Shown: positions 26,529-35,822, counted from the first letter of the stretch. The stretch: DNA of 64,000 nucleotides from JBOZRQ01 sp050789255 (GCA_050789255.1 JBOZRQ010000060.1:62001-126000), one strand, 5' to 3'. Notes: generated by a model not told the origin, from the sequence alone. Numbers and translations are program-made.

Positions 26529-27881
26529 ATGAAGCGTGTCTTGGTCGGGGCTTTGGTGGTCGTTTGCATGGTAGTGGGCGTCGCTGGGTGCACATCGAAG
26601 GTGGAGAGGCCGGCGCCGCAGGAGCGGCTGGCGGCGGGGGTCCTCCGATCGGACGGCCGCTGGGAGGTGCCGGGGCTCAAGCACGGGCCGACCTACTACA
26701 TATGGTCTCCGGATCGCAAGTGGATTGGTTTCCACCTGAGCAGCGGTGTGTGGGCCGTCAGTGCAGATGGCCGGACGGAGCATCTCCTCGCCGGGGGCGA
26801 GTACTGGCGGGAGCTGGTCGGCTGGTGGCAGGGCGGGCTGGTCTATCTGGAGCACCGGGATGGGGACGTGGTGGTGGGGCTGGGCCGGCCCGGGCAGGAG
26901 GCGCGCAAGATCGCCACCCTGCCGCTGAAGCGGGCGGCAAACGACCTGTTCATCAGCCGCTATGCCATCTACGGCGATGAACTGGCGCTTTTTCCAGGTG
27001 ATTGGGCGCCGCTCCGGGTCAACTTGGGCACCGGGGCGGTGCAGGATCTGGGCGGAGCGTCCATGCCCGGTCGGTGCGCGCCCCCTGGGCCATCGCCCGA
27101 CCAGCGGTATCTGCTGTTCATCAATGGGTGTGAGTACGACGCCGTCCGGGTGGTTGACCTGCAGACCTGGACGGTGCGGAAGGTCAGTGGCGAGGGGTAC
27201 CCCTTCGGGGCGGTGTGGTCGCCGGTCGAGAACCGGTGGGCCGCGCTGGCCGGGGCGCCTGGCACCGGGGATACCACACAGGAGACCTTTGCTGACCACC
27301 TGGACATCGGGGATGAGCAGGGGCAGGTCGTAAGGCACCTGAAGCCGCCCGAGCCGCTGAAGCTCAAGGGGGCGCCCTACTGGTCCGCCGATGGCCGCAG
27401 CCTGGCTGTGGTCGCCGAGGCGGTGCCGGCCAGCGATGGTCGAGGCCGGGACGCCATCACTGAGGTCTGGGCCGTGACGCCGGCGACGGGGGTCTGGAGG
27501 AAGGTGGCTACCTTGCAGTTCGTGCACCTGCAGGGGTGGCATCCGTCGGGCAAGTACCTGGTGGTCTGGAAGATCATGGGCTCAGCGGCGCCGCCGACCA
27601 TCGGCACGATGGATGCCGAGACCGGGTCGGTGACCTGGGTGCCGATGCCGACGATGGAGCTTCGGGACGCCACCCGTCTGGACGAGCGGCTCCTGGTGGT
27701 CGCCGGCTCGAGGAGGGATGCGGCGGTCTATCAGGAGAGGCCCGGTCTGCCCCCGCTGGCGCTGGCGCCCGGGCAGGTGCCGTTCATGGATGCCATTCAG
27801 GTGCGCCCGCCTTACGTCTCGTGGATCGCCTTCGGCAAGGACGGACCCGAGCCGTCGCTGGTCGTGGACTACCGGCCCTGA
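26529..27881 (+). CDS. Lipoprotein with beta-propeller-like repeats
   Basis: 450 aa. Lipobox VAGC (Cys about 19). The body has repeated WD40/TolB-like strands such as YIWSPDRKWIGFHLSSG, GPSPDQRYLLFING and PYWSADGRSLAVVAE, so a propeller on the outer face of the membrane. No enzyme motifs. ATG 26529 follows a run of G. Convergent with another propeller lipoprotein, a likely distant paralog. Confidence 0.78.
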   Translation: MKRVLVGALVVVCMVVGVAGCTSKVERPAPQERLAAGVLRSDGRWEVPGLKHGPTYYIWSPDRKWIGFHLSSGVWAVSADGRTEHLLAGGEYWRELVGWWQGGLVYLEHRDGDVVVGLGRPGQEARKIATLPLKRAANDLFISRYAIYGDELALFPGDWAPLRVNLGTGAVQDLGGASMPGRCAPPGPSPDQRYLLFINGCEYDAVRVVDLQTWTVRKVSGEGYPFGAVWSPVENRWAALAGAPGTGDTTQETFADHLDIGDEQGQVVRHLKPPEPLKLKGAPYWSADGRSLAVVAEAVPASDGRGRDAITEVWAVTPATGVWRKVATLQFVHLQGWHPSGKYLVVWKIMGSAAPPTIGTMDAETGSVTWVPMPTMELRDATRLDERLLVVAGSRRDAAVYQERPGLPPLALAPGQVPFMDAIQVRPPYVSWIAFGKDGPEPSLVVDYRP

Positions 27882-27899
27882 CAGAGCCAGGTGAGGCGG

Positions 27900-29531
27900 T
27901 TACTCCCCCAGCGGCCGCTTGAGCAGAACCAGCTCTCCTTCGGCGGTCCATCCCGATGCATTGTAGTTCCGGGATGGAATCCACGCTATGTCGCCGGTAT
28001 CGGCGTGCAAGAGTCCCGTCTGACTGCTGCCGTCCTGCCCATATCGGCTGACGGTTAGCCACCGGCCATCCGGCGAGATGCTGAGGGGCGGGGAGGGGAC
28101 GGTGATCCGCTGGACCTCTTCTCCCTGTGCGTTCAGTCTGACCAGCAACCCTTCGGTGGATGAGGACTCCGGGCTCCGCCACAGCCAGAGGCCGGCGTCG
28201 CCCCAGAGCACGGGCGTCCAGTCGCCCTCGGTGATCACGCGGGTGCGACCGGTCGTAAGGTCAAGGCCCAGGACTCGGCGGCGGCTCTCCACTCGGTCCA
28301 TGAAGGCCAGGGTGTTCCCGTCGGGGCTGAAGAGCACGGGCACGCCGGCGTGGGGGTTGACGTATGCCTTCAGATAGGGTCCCGGGTAGTCCGTGTGCTT
28401 GCCGGTGGTCACGTTGAGCAGGCCGATGCCAAAGGCACCGTCCGGGTTCCGGTAGGTCCAGGCTATCTGGTTGCCGCCGTCCGTCGCGGCGCCGAAGAGG
28501 TAGCCGGGTGCCAGGCCCTCGGTCAGCGTGGTGCCGGTCGGGTCGCTCAGCCACAGCTTGGCCCCGAGCAGGACGATGCGGCCATCGGGCAGCCAGTCTG
28601 CGAGTTGCCACCAGTCGGACTCGGGGGTCAGGCGCTTGCGCTCGCCGGTTTGCAGGGTCAGTACCTCCACCCAGGTCGGGTAGGTGACCCGTGCCCGGCT
28701 GGTGTCCCAGACGTGAAGCAGGGCGCGCTTGCCGTCCGGGCTCATGCGCGCCACCTGGGCCGGGGTGGCGAGGGCATAGTGACGGCCTGCCTTTGTGCCT
28801 TTGCTGAGGGCGTCTTCCGCTGAGACCACCCACAGGTCCTGGGGCTCCAGGCGCACAAAGCCGACGCCATGGCGGATCCAGGTCTCCTTGGCACCATCCT
28901 CAAAGGTGAGGGCGAACTGTGCGGCGCCTTGGTCGGGGAGGGCGACCTTCGGGTGGTCCGTAAAGCGGGAGGTCTCCGGGTCGGGCAGCCAGTCCAGGTG
29001 CCACTGTTGGCCTTCGCGGTGGAGCAGGTGTACCTCGCTGGTGCTGCGGGCAGCAACGCCGGACAGATCGACGACGGCAACCAGCTGGGCGCCGGACTGC
29101 CGGAGCTGCTTGAATTCCCAGCCGCAGCCCACCGGGCAGTTCTCGCCGAGCGACTGGAAGTAGGCGCGGCGGCGCCCGGCCACATCCGCCGGGGGATCGG
29201 GGTATAGCTGGGCCTGCCACTGGGCGCCGTCATGCCAGAACAGGGCGTGGGCGGTGACGGTGTTGGCGAACTCCCCGATCTTGCAGGCGAGCAGCGGCAC
29301 CTCGCCCTCGGCGGCGCCCGGGCTGTACTGGCAGGTCAGGACGTGCTCGGGGGCCTGGGTACGAAACTCCTGGTATCCCGGTGGGGCTTTGGAGAGGTCT
29401 CGGGCGCTGACCGCCTGCTTGGCCAGGTCCAGTAGCTTTGAGAGGTCAGGCGGCTGGGTTGTCTGTTTTGAGCAGGCTGCAAGTAGCACTGCGCACAGGA
29501 TTAGCGCCGCGGCGGCACGGAGTTTCACCAA
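27900..29531 (-). CDS. Lipoprotein with beta-propeller-like domain
   Basis: 543 aa. Lipobox LAAC (Cys20). Residues ~25-190 form a mixed domain with several Cys (TCQYSP, LACKIGE, CPVGCGWEF). Residues ~200-540 carry propeller-like repeats (SPDGKRALLHVW, FSPDGNTLAFMDR, ISPDGRWLTVSRYG). Probably extracellular binding or sensing; function unknown. Convergent with the 26.5 kb lipoprotein and only 18 bp from it. Confidence 0.8.
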   Translation of the reverse strand: MVKLRAAAALILCAVLLAACSKQTTQPPDLSKLLDLAKQAVSARDLSKAPPGYQEFRTQAPEHVLTCQYSPGAAEGEVPLLACKIGEFANTVTAHALFWHDGAQWQAQLYPDPPADVAGRRRAYFQSLGENCPVGCGWEFKQLRQSGAQLVAVVDLSGVAARSTSEVHLLHREGQQWHLDWLPDPETSRFTDHPKVALPDQGAAQFALTFEDGAKETWIRHGVGFVRLEPQDLWVVSAEDALSKGTKAGRHYALATPAQVARMSPDGKRALLHVWDTSRARVTYPTWVEVLTLQTGERKRLTPESDWWQLADWLPDGRIVLLGAKLWLSDPTGTTLTEGLAPGYLFGAATDGGNQIAWTYRNPDGAFGIGLLNVTTGKHTDYPGPYLKAYVNPHAGVPVLFSPDGNTLAFMDRVESRRRVLGLDLTTGRTRVITEGDWTPVLWGDAGLWLWRSPESSSTEGLLVRLNAQGEEVQRITVPSPPLSISPDGRWLTVSRYGQDGSSQTGLLHADTGDIAWIPSRNYNASGWTAEGELVLLKRPLGE

Positions 29532-29663
29532 GCATCACCTTTGTCAGAGGCTGTCTCAGTAATCTGACGCAGCCGGTCAGGGTCTGGTTTCCGGGGCGAG
29601 TTGTTTTCGGCGTTCGACAGCGTGGTTCGACACCCGGCCGGACGGGTGTGGTGGTATTCTGCT

Positions 29664-29783
29664 CTCAGGGAGAAAATGGAATCTCGGGTGCGTTGGGAGC
29701 TCAGAAGTATGTCCACCTTTTCCGGGAGACCCGGGGTTTGGCCCTCAAACCCACTGGTTTTCGCATCTCAGGGAGAATGTGGA
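29664..29783. repeat. Direct repeat CTCAGGGAGAA-nn-TGGA upstream of paralog 2
   Basis: Copies at 29664-29680 and 29767-29783 differ at two positions. They lie in the gene-free 29532-29844 interval before the second winged-helix/nuclease-like gene. The motif differs from the repeats before paralog 1, but placement and number are alike. Confidence 0.5.
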
Positions 29784-29844
29784 CGCAATTTCGGCCTACC
29801 AGGAGTACCCCGGGTTCAAAAATTCCGGGAGGGCGATCGAATCC

Positions 29845-30747
29845 ATGATCAAGGTGCCAGTTCCGCTGCTTACGGATCCTGACCTACCGGCTTCCGCCAA
29901 GGTGATCTGGCTTGTGAGCAAGCTGTACCGGCGCCCCGCCGAGATTCAAGCTGCTACGGGCTTCTCCCGCACCACGATCCTCAAGGGCCAGGCCTTGCTC
30001 GCAGCAAGGAGTTGGCCCAAAGCGGCCAGCGTCTCGCTGCCACAGGAGTTGCTCGAAGATCCTGAGGTCGGCGCCCAGGCCAAGGTGGTCTACGGGCTCT
30101 TGAGACTCCGAGGCGGCTCGGGCCAGTTCACCTACCCGGAGCTCAGCGCAACGAGCGGGCTCGATGCAAAAACCATCAAGAGGGCTGTCCTAGGACTGGC
30201 AGGTGCAGACTGGCTGCGAGTCTCACAGGAGCACCGCCTTGCACCCGTTGTCTTCTCGCTCGGGACGCCGGAAGGCGCAGAGGTGGAGCGGGTCAGGCGT
30301 CGCATCCGGCGGGCGGAGAACACTGGCGAGCAGATCATGCGCGAGTATCTCTCTGTCCTCGTCGATGACCATGACTACGAGGATGGGGGTTATGCCGGCT
30401 TTCTCGTCAACCCCTTCACGGGTGAGCCGCTCCAGTTGGACCGGCACTACAAGGTGGGCGTGGCGTTCGAGTTCAACGGACCCGGCCATTATCAAAGTGA
30501 TAAGCCCGCTGAGCTTGCCCGTCAGAAGGCCAGGGATTTTATGAAGGCGGGTATGTGCCGGGAGGCCGGCATCGACCTGCGGGTGGTTCATCCTGAGGAT
30601 CTGTCGCTGCATGGAATGCGCCAGAAGATTGGGGATCGGCTGCCGATCCGGGAAGTGCAGGGCGATGAGCTGATCGTCCGCATGCTTCAGTCCGAGACCC
30701 GGCGGTACCTGGAGACGGCCGGACCCTGGACCGGGCCGATCAAGTAG
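29845..30747 (+). CDS. Winged-helix protein with restriction-endonuclease-like C-terminal domain (paralog 2)
   Basis: 300 aa, homologous over its length to the 20706 gene. Helix-turn-helix segments are PAEIQAATGFSRTTILKGQALL and YPELSATSGLDAKTIKRAVLGL. The C-terminal segment has VAFEFNGPGHYQSDK, ARDFMKAGMCREAGIDLRVVHPEDL, with QIMREYLSVLVDD before it (paralog 1: LMREYLNLLVDS). ATG 29845 follows GGGAGGG and matches the paralog start; a GTG at 29779 is possible. Conserved Asp/Glu-x-Asn-Gly-x-x-His and Arg-Asp suggest a nuclease fold, but full catalytic residues need structural comparison. Confidence 0.7.
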   Translation: MIKVPVPLLTDPDLPASAKVIWLVSKLYRRPAEIQAATGFSRTTILKGQALLAARSWPKAASVSLPQELLEDPEVGAQAKVVYGLLRLRGGSGQFTYPELSATSGLDAKTIKRAVLGLAGADWLRVSQEHRLAPVVFSLGTPEGAEVERVRRRIRRAENTGEQIMREYLSVLVDDHDYEDGGYAGFLVNPFTGEPLQLDRHYKVGVAFEFNGPGHYQSDKPAELARQKARDFMKAGMCREAGIDLRVVHPEDLSLHGMRQKIGDRLPIREVQGDELIVRMLQSETRRYLETAGPWTGPIK

Positions 30748-30826
30748 TTCCGGTTTTCGGGAGCAGGACTTGGTACAGCCCCGTCTAAGTTACTGAAACA
30801 CCCACACAGGGGGGCGGGATTGTACC

Positions 30827-31378
30827 TTGGAACTGGCAGCCCTTTCCCAAGCCGGGCAACTGGACAAGCAGGCCACGATTGAGGCCTGGGTCGAGGATTA
30901 CGGCGACAGCGTGCTGAAGCTGGCCTATCTGTATCTGAAGGACCGGCATCTGGCGGAGGATGTCTTTCAGGATGTCTTCACCCGCGCCTACATGAACCTG
31001 GAGCGGTTCCGGGGGCAGTCCAGCCCGAAGACCTGGCTGTACCGCATCACGGTCAACCTGTGCCGGGACCGGTTGGGCGCCTGGAGCGCCCGGAAGGTGC
31101 TCGTGCTCGGCGAGGACCTGATATCGGCGACCCTCGGCGCCCGGGATGACACCGAGGCGCAGGCCTTCGACAAGGTGGATGCCGAGCTGCTGCTGACCAT
31201 CATCCAGCGGCTCCCCGTGGAGTTCCGGGAGGTCGTGCTCCTGGCCTACTACGAGGGGATGGACCTGACCGAGGTGGCAGAGGCGCTGGGGCTGCCCGGC
31301 GGCACGGTGCGCAGCCGGCTCTACCGGGCCCGGCAGAAGCTGAAGGCGATGCTGGAGGAAGAGGGGTGGCAGGGATGA
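30827..31378 (+). CDS. ECF-type RNA polymerase sigma-70 factor
   Basis: 183 aa. Region 2 DVFQDVFTRAYMNLERFRG with PKTWLYRITVNLCRD, and region 4 helix-turn-helix LTEVAEALGLPGGTVRSRLYRARQKL. TTG 30827 lies about 8 bases after a G-rich ribosome site. The last codon overlaps the next gene's ATG (ATGA), the classic sigma/anti-sigma coupling. Upstream TTACTGAAACACCC could include a promoter. Confidence 0.92.
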   Translation: MELAALSQAGQLDKQATIEAWVEDYGDSVLKLAYLYLKDRHLAEDVFQDVFTRAYMNLERFRGQSSPKTWLYRITVNLCRDRLGAWSARKVLVLGEDLISATLGARDDTEAQAFDKVDAELLLTIIQRLPVEFREVVLLAYYEGMDLTEVAEALGLPGGTVRSRLYRARQKLKAMLEEEGWQG

Positions 31379-32541
31379 GCATGCAGGGGCTGAAGAACAT
31401 CAAGAACCTGCCGGCGCTGGAGGAAGTCAAGGTTACGCCGGAGTTGAAGGTCCGGCTTCAGCGCCGCATCGAGCACGCGGAGAAGCATGGTCTGGCTCCG
31501 GAGCGGCAGGTACCGTACCGCTCCTGGCTTCGGCCGGCGGGCTACACGGCGGCGGCGGCCGCGGTGCTGACCCTGGCGCTCTATGCGGGCGGCCAGAAGG
31601 CGGTTCCGGAGCAGGCGGCGCCGCAGTGGACCCCGGTCTCCCTGCCCCCGACCTATCAGCAGGGGAGCAGCAGCAACGCGCCGGTCAAGGTGACGGTCTC
31701 ATCGGCACTTGTGGCCGATGCGTATGTCCGGGGACGGCTCGAGGACCAGATTGGCAACCCGCTCACTAACGGCACGGCAAACATCACGCTTTATGCGACC
31801 GACGCCAACGGGGTCCAGGTGCCGGGCGCCGAGGCCGAGCCCGGGCGGAAGATCATCACCAACGGCGAGTTCGGCATCCGGGTGACCGATGCCCGGGCCG
31901 CGGTGGACCGGCTCCAGAGGGAGGCGGTCGCTGCAGGAGGTTACGTGGCCGAGGCGACCCTCAATAAGGAGGCCAACGGCAGCTGGATCGGGCGGGTGGT
32001 CCTGCGGGTGCCCGCCAGCCAGGCGGCAGCGACGGTCCAGAGCTTGGGCCAGATCGGCGCCGTCGAGCGGGAGCGCCAGTGGACCCAGGACGTCACGGAC
32101 CAGTACATGGACCTGGAGCACCGCATCACCATCCTCAAGGAGCACGAAGAGCGCCTGCGGGAGCTGGCCGACAAGGCCGCCACCTTCGATGACTGGAACA
32201 AGCTGGCCACGCAGATCAACAGCACCCGGGTTGAGATTGAGAACCTGACCGGGCGCCTTAAGCTGCTGGCCAACCAGGTCGACTTTGCGATCCTGAATAT
32301 CCAGGTGGTCCAGCCGGCGCCCGGGGAGGCGCCCGTGAGCAAGGCGGCGACCTCCTTTGGCGGGCAGATCGGCGAGGCGTTCAGCAATTCCGTGGCCCGG
32401 TTGGGCGCCCTCGGGCGGCAGGCGGTGGTCGGCGTGGCAGCGCTGGCGCCCTTCACCCTGGCGCTGGTGCCAGTGGGGGCCGTGGTGGCCCTGGTTCGCC
32501 GCAAGAAGGCGAAACCTCCGGAGGGCGGCGCCCGTCCATAG
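31375..32541 (+). CDS. DUF4349-domain membrane protein, probable anti-sigma partner
   Basis: 388 aa. Cytoplasmic N-terminal ~50 residues, one membrane helix at ~52-68 (YTAAAAAVLTLALYAGG), then a DUF4349 domain (NGEFGIRVTDARAAVDRLQ ... ATLNKEANGSWIGRVVLRVP) with a long coiled coil (YMDLEHRITILKEHEERL ... INSTRVEIENLTGRLKLL). A second membrane helix near 350-372 precedes a KKAK-type basic tail. Translational coupling to the sigma gene supports a regulatory role. A Zn-anti-sigma HxxxCxxC motif is absent. Confidence 0.85.
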   Translation: MSMQGLKNIKNLPALEEVKVTPELKVRLQRRIEHAEKHGLAPERQVPYRSWLRPAGYTAAAAAVLTLALYAGGQKAVPEQAAPQWTPVSLPPTYQQGSSSNAPVKVTVSSALVADAYVRGRLEDQIGNPLTNGTANITLYATDANGVQVPGAEAEPGRKIITNGEFGIRVTDARAAVDRLQREAVAAGGYVAEATLNKEANGSWIGRVVLRVPASQAAATVQSLGQIGAVERERQWTQDVTDQYMDLEHRITILKEHEERLRELADKAATFDDWNKLATQINSTRVEIENLTGRLKLLANQVDFAILNIQVVQPAPGEAPVSKAATSFGGQIGEAFSNSVARLGALGRQAVVGVAALAPFTLALVPVGAVVALVRRKKAKPPEGGARP

Positions 32542-32562
32542 TGGTAAAGGGTGGGGATTGCC

Positions 32563-33129
32563 TTGCGCTATCTGTACGCCTTGGTTGTGGCGTCGATTCT
32601 GGCTTGCCTGGCGGCGCCGGTCCCGGCGGCTGCGCTGGACTGCGTGGCGCCGGAGGAGACCCTGGACCGCATGGATGTGATCGTGCGGGGCATGGTGGTG
32701 GCCATTGAGGAGCCCGGGTGGTTCGTCAAGGCGAAGCGCCGCCAGATCCAGATCGACGTGGCCAAGTACTACAAGGGCTCGGGCTACCGGTCCCTGACCG
32801 GCTACCTCGGCGGCGTCGGCGACGACAACACCAGCTGGATGAATAGCGCAGACGTGGGCGATGAGGTCGTCGTGGCGTTCCGCTATGAGGGCCTGTCCGT
32901 TGAGAGCCGAGTGCTCGTGAATCGCCCCTGTAACCTCATGATGGAGTTGTCGGGGGATGGGTTCATGCCGGAGCCGGTCGCCTCCAGGCTGGGGCCGGGG
33001 ACGGACCCGCTGCCGGGAGGTCCAGCGTCGGTCGGGCGCAGCTTTCCCTGGGGATGGGGAGCTTTAGTCTTCACACTCGTCGCCGGCGGGCTGGTCATCT
33101 GGCAGGTGCGGCGTCGGCGGGCCGGGTAA
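32563..33129 (+). CDS. Secreted, C-terminally anchored hypothetical protein
   Basis: 188 aa. Signal peptide cleaved near PAAA-LDC, a small beta domain (DVIVRGMVVAIEEPG ... IQIDVAKYYKGSG), then a C-terminal membrane helix (WGALVFTLVAGGLVIWQV) and basic tail, a membrane-anchor layout. TTG 32563 is favoured by AAAGGGTGGGG. Third gene of the sigma operon, followed by a terminator. Function not recognised. Confidence 0.75.
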   Translation: MRYLYALVVASILACLAAPVPAAALDCVAPEETLDRMDVIVRGMVVAIEEPGWFVKAKRRQIQIDVAKYYKGSGYRSLTGYLGGVGDDNTSWMNSADVGDEVVVAFRYEGLSVESRVLVNRPCNLMMELSGDGFMPEPVASRLGPGTDPLPGGPASVGRSFPWGWGALVFTLVAGGLVIWQVRRRRAG

Positions 33130-33133
33130 GGAC

Positions 33134-33168
33134 AAAAAAAGCCACGGGCGACCCTTGCCCGTGGCTTT
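33134..33168. terminator. Strong bidirectional terminator
   Basis: GCCACGGGC (33141-33149) pairs with GCCCGTGGC (33157-33165), flanked by A7 upstream and TTTT downstream, so it serves both the sigma operon and the convergent gene. Confidence 0.92.
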
Positions 33169-33173
33169 TGAAC

Positions 33174-33542
33174 TTATGCGCCTTTGCCTTCCTGACGTTT
33201 GCGCTCGGCCGCCTCAAGTTCAGCGATGCTCTGCTCGAGGGCGTCGTGCTGATCTTTCCATTCCTTGCGGAGTTGCTCCTGCGCCAGCCAGGTTTTCCGG
33301 TCTATGGAGTTGTCCACTTGGGTGCGCAGGGCGGTTGCGTCCTCGTCCGAGGCTTTTACGAATCGAACGAGGTTGGTCTGCAACTGGTTGGTGCTGGTAC
33401 GGTTCTCCGAGCGTAAGTCCACGAACACCTGCCTGACCTCTTGCTTGAATGAAGCCCACTCTGCAGTCAGGTTGTCCACCTGCTCGATCAATTGCTCTAA
33501 TAAGGCCAAGACCTTCTCTGAGGTACCGCTGAACGGATCCAT
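33174..33542 (-). CDS. Coiled-coil hypothetical protein
   Basis: 122 aa, almost entirely heptad-patterned helix (KVLALLEQLIEQVDNL ... VDNSIDRKTWLAQEQL ... EQSIAELEAAERKR). Soluble, family not recognised. ATG 33542 is 6 bases after GGGAGGA; longer frames upstream lack support. Confidence 0.75.
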   Translation of the reverse strand: MDPFSGTSEKVLALLEQLIEQVDNLTAEWASFKQEVRQVFVDLRSENRTSTNQLQTNLVRFVKASDEDATALRTQVDNSIDRKTWLAQEQLRKEWKDQHDALEQSIAELEAAERKRQEGKGA

Positions 33543-33675
33543 GGTCATTCCTCCCGTCACCAGCGGAATGCTTGCAAACACCCGCTGGTAATGGTAGGGT
33601 ACCACATCATCTGCATTATGCTGCGACCAAAATCCGGTTGCCTCCGTCCAATAGCTTGCAAGGAGGTTTGCCGCT

Positions 33676-34275
33676 ATGCGTTCCAAAGTAATCGCAACCA
33701 TGATGGGCGTTGCCCTGTTCGCCGCCGGTTGCGGCTCGAGCCGGGCGGTGCCCGCGGTTCCCGTTCCGGCCCAGACCCTGCCCGCACCGGTACAACCGCA
33801 GCAGCCGGTGCGGGCTGCCTGCAGCGTCCCCGAGTACCAGCTCCCCGAGGGCTCCAAGATGTACCAGGTCTACTTCCACTGCGGCGACAGCGAAAAGCCC
33901 ATCGCCCTGCCGCGCATCACCAAGGAGCAGCCCACGCCCGCCCTGGCGCTGGCCGAGCTGCTGAAGGGGCCGACGGCCGAGGAAAAGCAGGCCGGCTTTA
34001 CCTCCTGGTTCTCCACCCAGACGGAGGAAAAGCTCAAGAGCGTCACCGTGGACGGGAACGGCAAGGCGGTTGTGGACTTTGCGAACTTCGCCCAGATCAT
34101 CCCGAACGCCAGCACCAGCGCCGGCTCGGGGATCCTGAAGCGTGAGCTTGGCTATACCCTCGCCCAGTTCTCCGATATCAAAGAGATCGAATACCGCTTC
34201 GACGGCAGCTGCAACACCTTCGGCGAGTGGCAGCAGTCCGGCTGCACGGTGATTCCGGCCAGCAGCTACAAGTAG
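33676..34275 (+). CDS. GerMN-domain lipoprotein
   Basis: 199 aa. Lipobox FAAGC (Cys about 19), Pro-rich linker, then a GerMN domain (MYQVYFHCGD ... ALALAELLKGPTAEEKQAG ... VTVDGNGKAVVDFA). GerMN domains occur in spore germination protein GerM and other cell-envelope proteins. Three Cys pairs in the ectodomain are unusual (CSVPEYQ, FHCGD, DGSC/SGC). AAGGAGG before ATG 33676. Confidence 0.88.
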   Translation: MRSKVIATMMGVALFAAGCGSSRAVPAVPVPAQTLPAPVQPQQPVRAACSVPEYQLPEGSKMYQVYFHCGDSEKPIALPRITKEQPTPALALAELLKGPTAEEKQAGFTSWFSTQTEEKLKSVTVDGNGKAVVDFANFAQIIPNASTSAGSGILKRELGYTLAQFSDIKEIEYRFDGSCNTFGEWQQSGCTVIPASSYK

Positions 34276-34341
34276 TGGCATGGGGCGCCCTCCCCGCATA
34301 TGGTACGTCGTCACGATGTTTGTCGTGGGGAGGGCATAGCC

Positions 34342-35454
34342 ATGGGCGAAAAGGGCAGCATCCGCCACCTGTTCCCGGGCGCCAACACGCCGCAGGGGTT
34401 CTACTCGCTGTACGACCACATCTTCCCGGTCGATGCGAACAAGGTCTTTGTGATCAAGGGCGGGCCAGGGGTGGGCAAGTCCACCTTTATGAAGAAGATC
34501 GCCGCCGACCTGCTCGATCAAGGCTACGATGTGGAGTTCCACCACTGCTCCGCCGACAACAACTCGATTGACGCCATCTACATACCGGCGGGCGACATCG
34601 CCATGTTGGACGGCACCGCCCCGCACGTTGTCGATCCCAAGAACCCCGGAGCGGTGGAGGAGATCATCCACCTCGGGGACTACTGGAACGAGCAGACCAT
34701 CCGGGCGGCGGAGAACAAGGCGGGCATCCTGCGGACCAACAAGCAGTGCAGCTTCTGGTTCAAGCGGGCGAGCGATGCGCTGCGCAGCGCCAAGGCGGCC
34801 CTGGACGAGGTCGCTGCCTACCACGCCGACTGCCTCGACGAGTCCCAGGTGCTCGCTGCGAGCGAGGATCTGATCGCCGAGGTGATCGGGGAGCGGCGCC
34901 CGGGGCCTGGCAAGGCACGGAGGCTCTTCGCCTCGGCCGTGACTTACGACGGCGCCAAGACCTGGATCGACCCGCTCTTCGCGGGCGCGGCTAAGCGCTA
35001 CGTCGTCACCGGCGAGCCGGGCACGGGCAAGCACACGATCCTCGGACGCTTCGTCGACACCGCCCTGGCCCGGGGCTATCATCTTGATGTTTTCCACTGC
35101 CCCATGTCGCCTGACCGGATCGACCACGTGCTGGTCCGGGAGCTGAACGTGGGCGTGATCACCTCGACCTGGCCCCACGAGTATGCCGCCCGGCCGGGCG
35201 ACACTGTGATCGACACCGGCGCCTTCCTCGATCAGCAACGGCTGGCCGCCTATGGACCGCAGATCGAGGAGGCGAAGGACGCCTTCGACACCGCCATCGC
35301 CCGGGAGATGCAGCACCTGGGGCGCGCCAAGCAGGTCCACGACGAGCTGGAGCGCTTCTACGTGCCGCACATGGACTTTGCAGCGATCGAGGCCCGGCGC
35401 CAGAAGACCCTCGACCGGATTTTAGAGCTGCTGCAAGAGCGGGTTCACGTCTAA
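34342..35454 (+). CDS. Two-P-loop ATPase of the PRK06851 type
   Basis: 370 aa. Two nucleotide-binding folds in one chain: GGPGVGKST from Gly40 and GEPGTGKHT from Gly224. Other conserved pieces: HHCSADNNSIDAIYIP and DVFHCPMSPDRIDHVLV, which repeat the same theme in each half, showing internal duplication. Known mainly from spore-forming Firmicutes; the role is not established. ATG 34342 has GGGGAGGG upstream. Terminator follows. Confidence 0.88.
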   Translation: MGEKGSIRHLFPGANTPQGFYSLYDHIFPVDANKVFVIKGGPGVGKSTFMKKIAADLLDQGYDVEFHHCSADNNSIDAIYIPAGDIAMLDGTAPHVVDPKNPGAVEEIIHLGDYWNEQTIRAAENKAGILRTNKQCSFWFKRASDALRSAKAALDEVAAYHADCLDESQVLAASEDLIAEVIGERRPGPGKARRLFASAVTYDGAKTWIDPLFAGAAKRYVVTGEPGTGKHTILGRFVDTALARGYHLDVFHCPMSPDRIDHVLVRELNVGVITSTWPHEYAARPGDTVIDTGAFLDQQRLAAYGPQIEEAKDAFDTAIAREMQHLGRAKQVHDELERFYVPHMDFAAIEARRQKTLDRILELLQERVHV

Positions 35455-35461
35455 AACGGGC

Positions 35462-35491
35462 GCCCCGGAGGAGTGTATCCTCCGGGGCTTC
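35462..35491 (+). terminator. Intrinsic terminator after the ATPase gene
   Basis: Perfect 11-bp stem GCCCCGGAGGA / TCCTCCGGGGC with GTGTA loop, then TTC. Short T-run. Confidence 0.75.
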
Positions 35492-35580
35492 GCATGTTGT
35501 CCAGGCTGCGCCGGGAGCGGCTACATGCATGTGGCGGTGCCCTCCGGCCTCGGGCGGGAGCCTGGTGGACCGGCCGAACT

Positions 35581-35801
35581 CAAGTAAATCTGTAACAAAC
35601 TTTTCCAGTACGAGGGTGCCAAATTTACTTGACTCTCTCCTCATGTGCCTCAGTCCGATGGATTTGGTTGGTCGGTTCGACTGAGTTCGACAGGAATCGC
35701 CCGAAACTGACGCTGTAGGGGGATGGATACCTACCTCTCTCCGGGTCTCCGGCTCGCTTCGGGTAATTCTGTTACAGTTCGGGGAGGGTCAGACTGTGAC
35801 A
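35581..35801. repeat. Two inverted repeats in a gene-free interval
   Basis: CAAGTAAAT (35581-35589) is inverted at 35623-35631. TGTTACAGT (35770-35778) is inverted with one mismatch as ACTGTGACA (35793-35801). The interval 35492-35822 has no supported gene. These may be regulator sites or remnants. Confidence 0.45.
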
Positions 35802-35822
35802 AAAATACGCGAGAGCAGGCCG

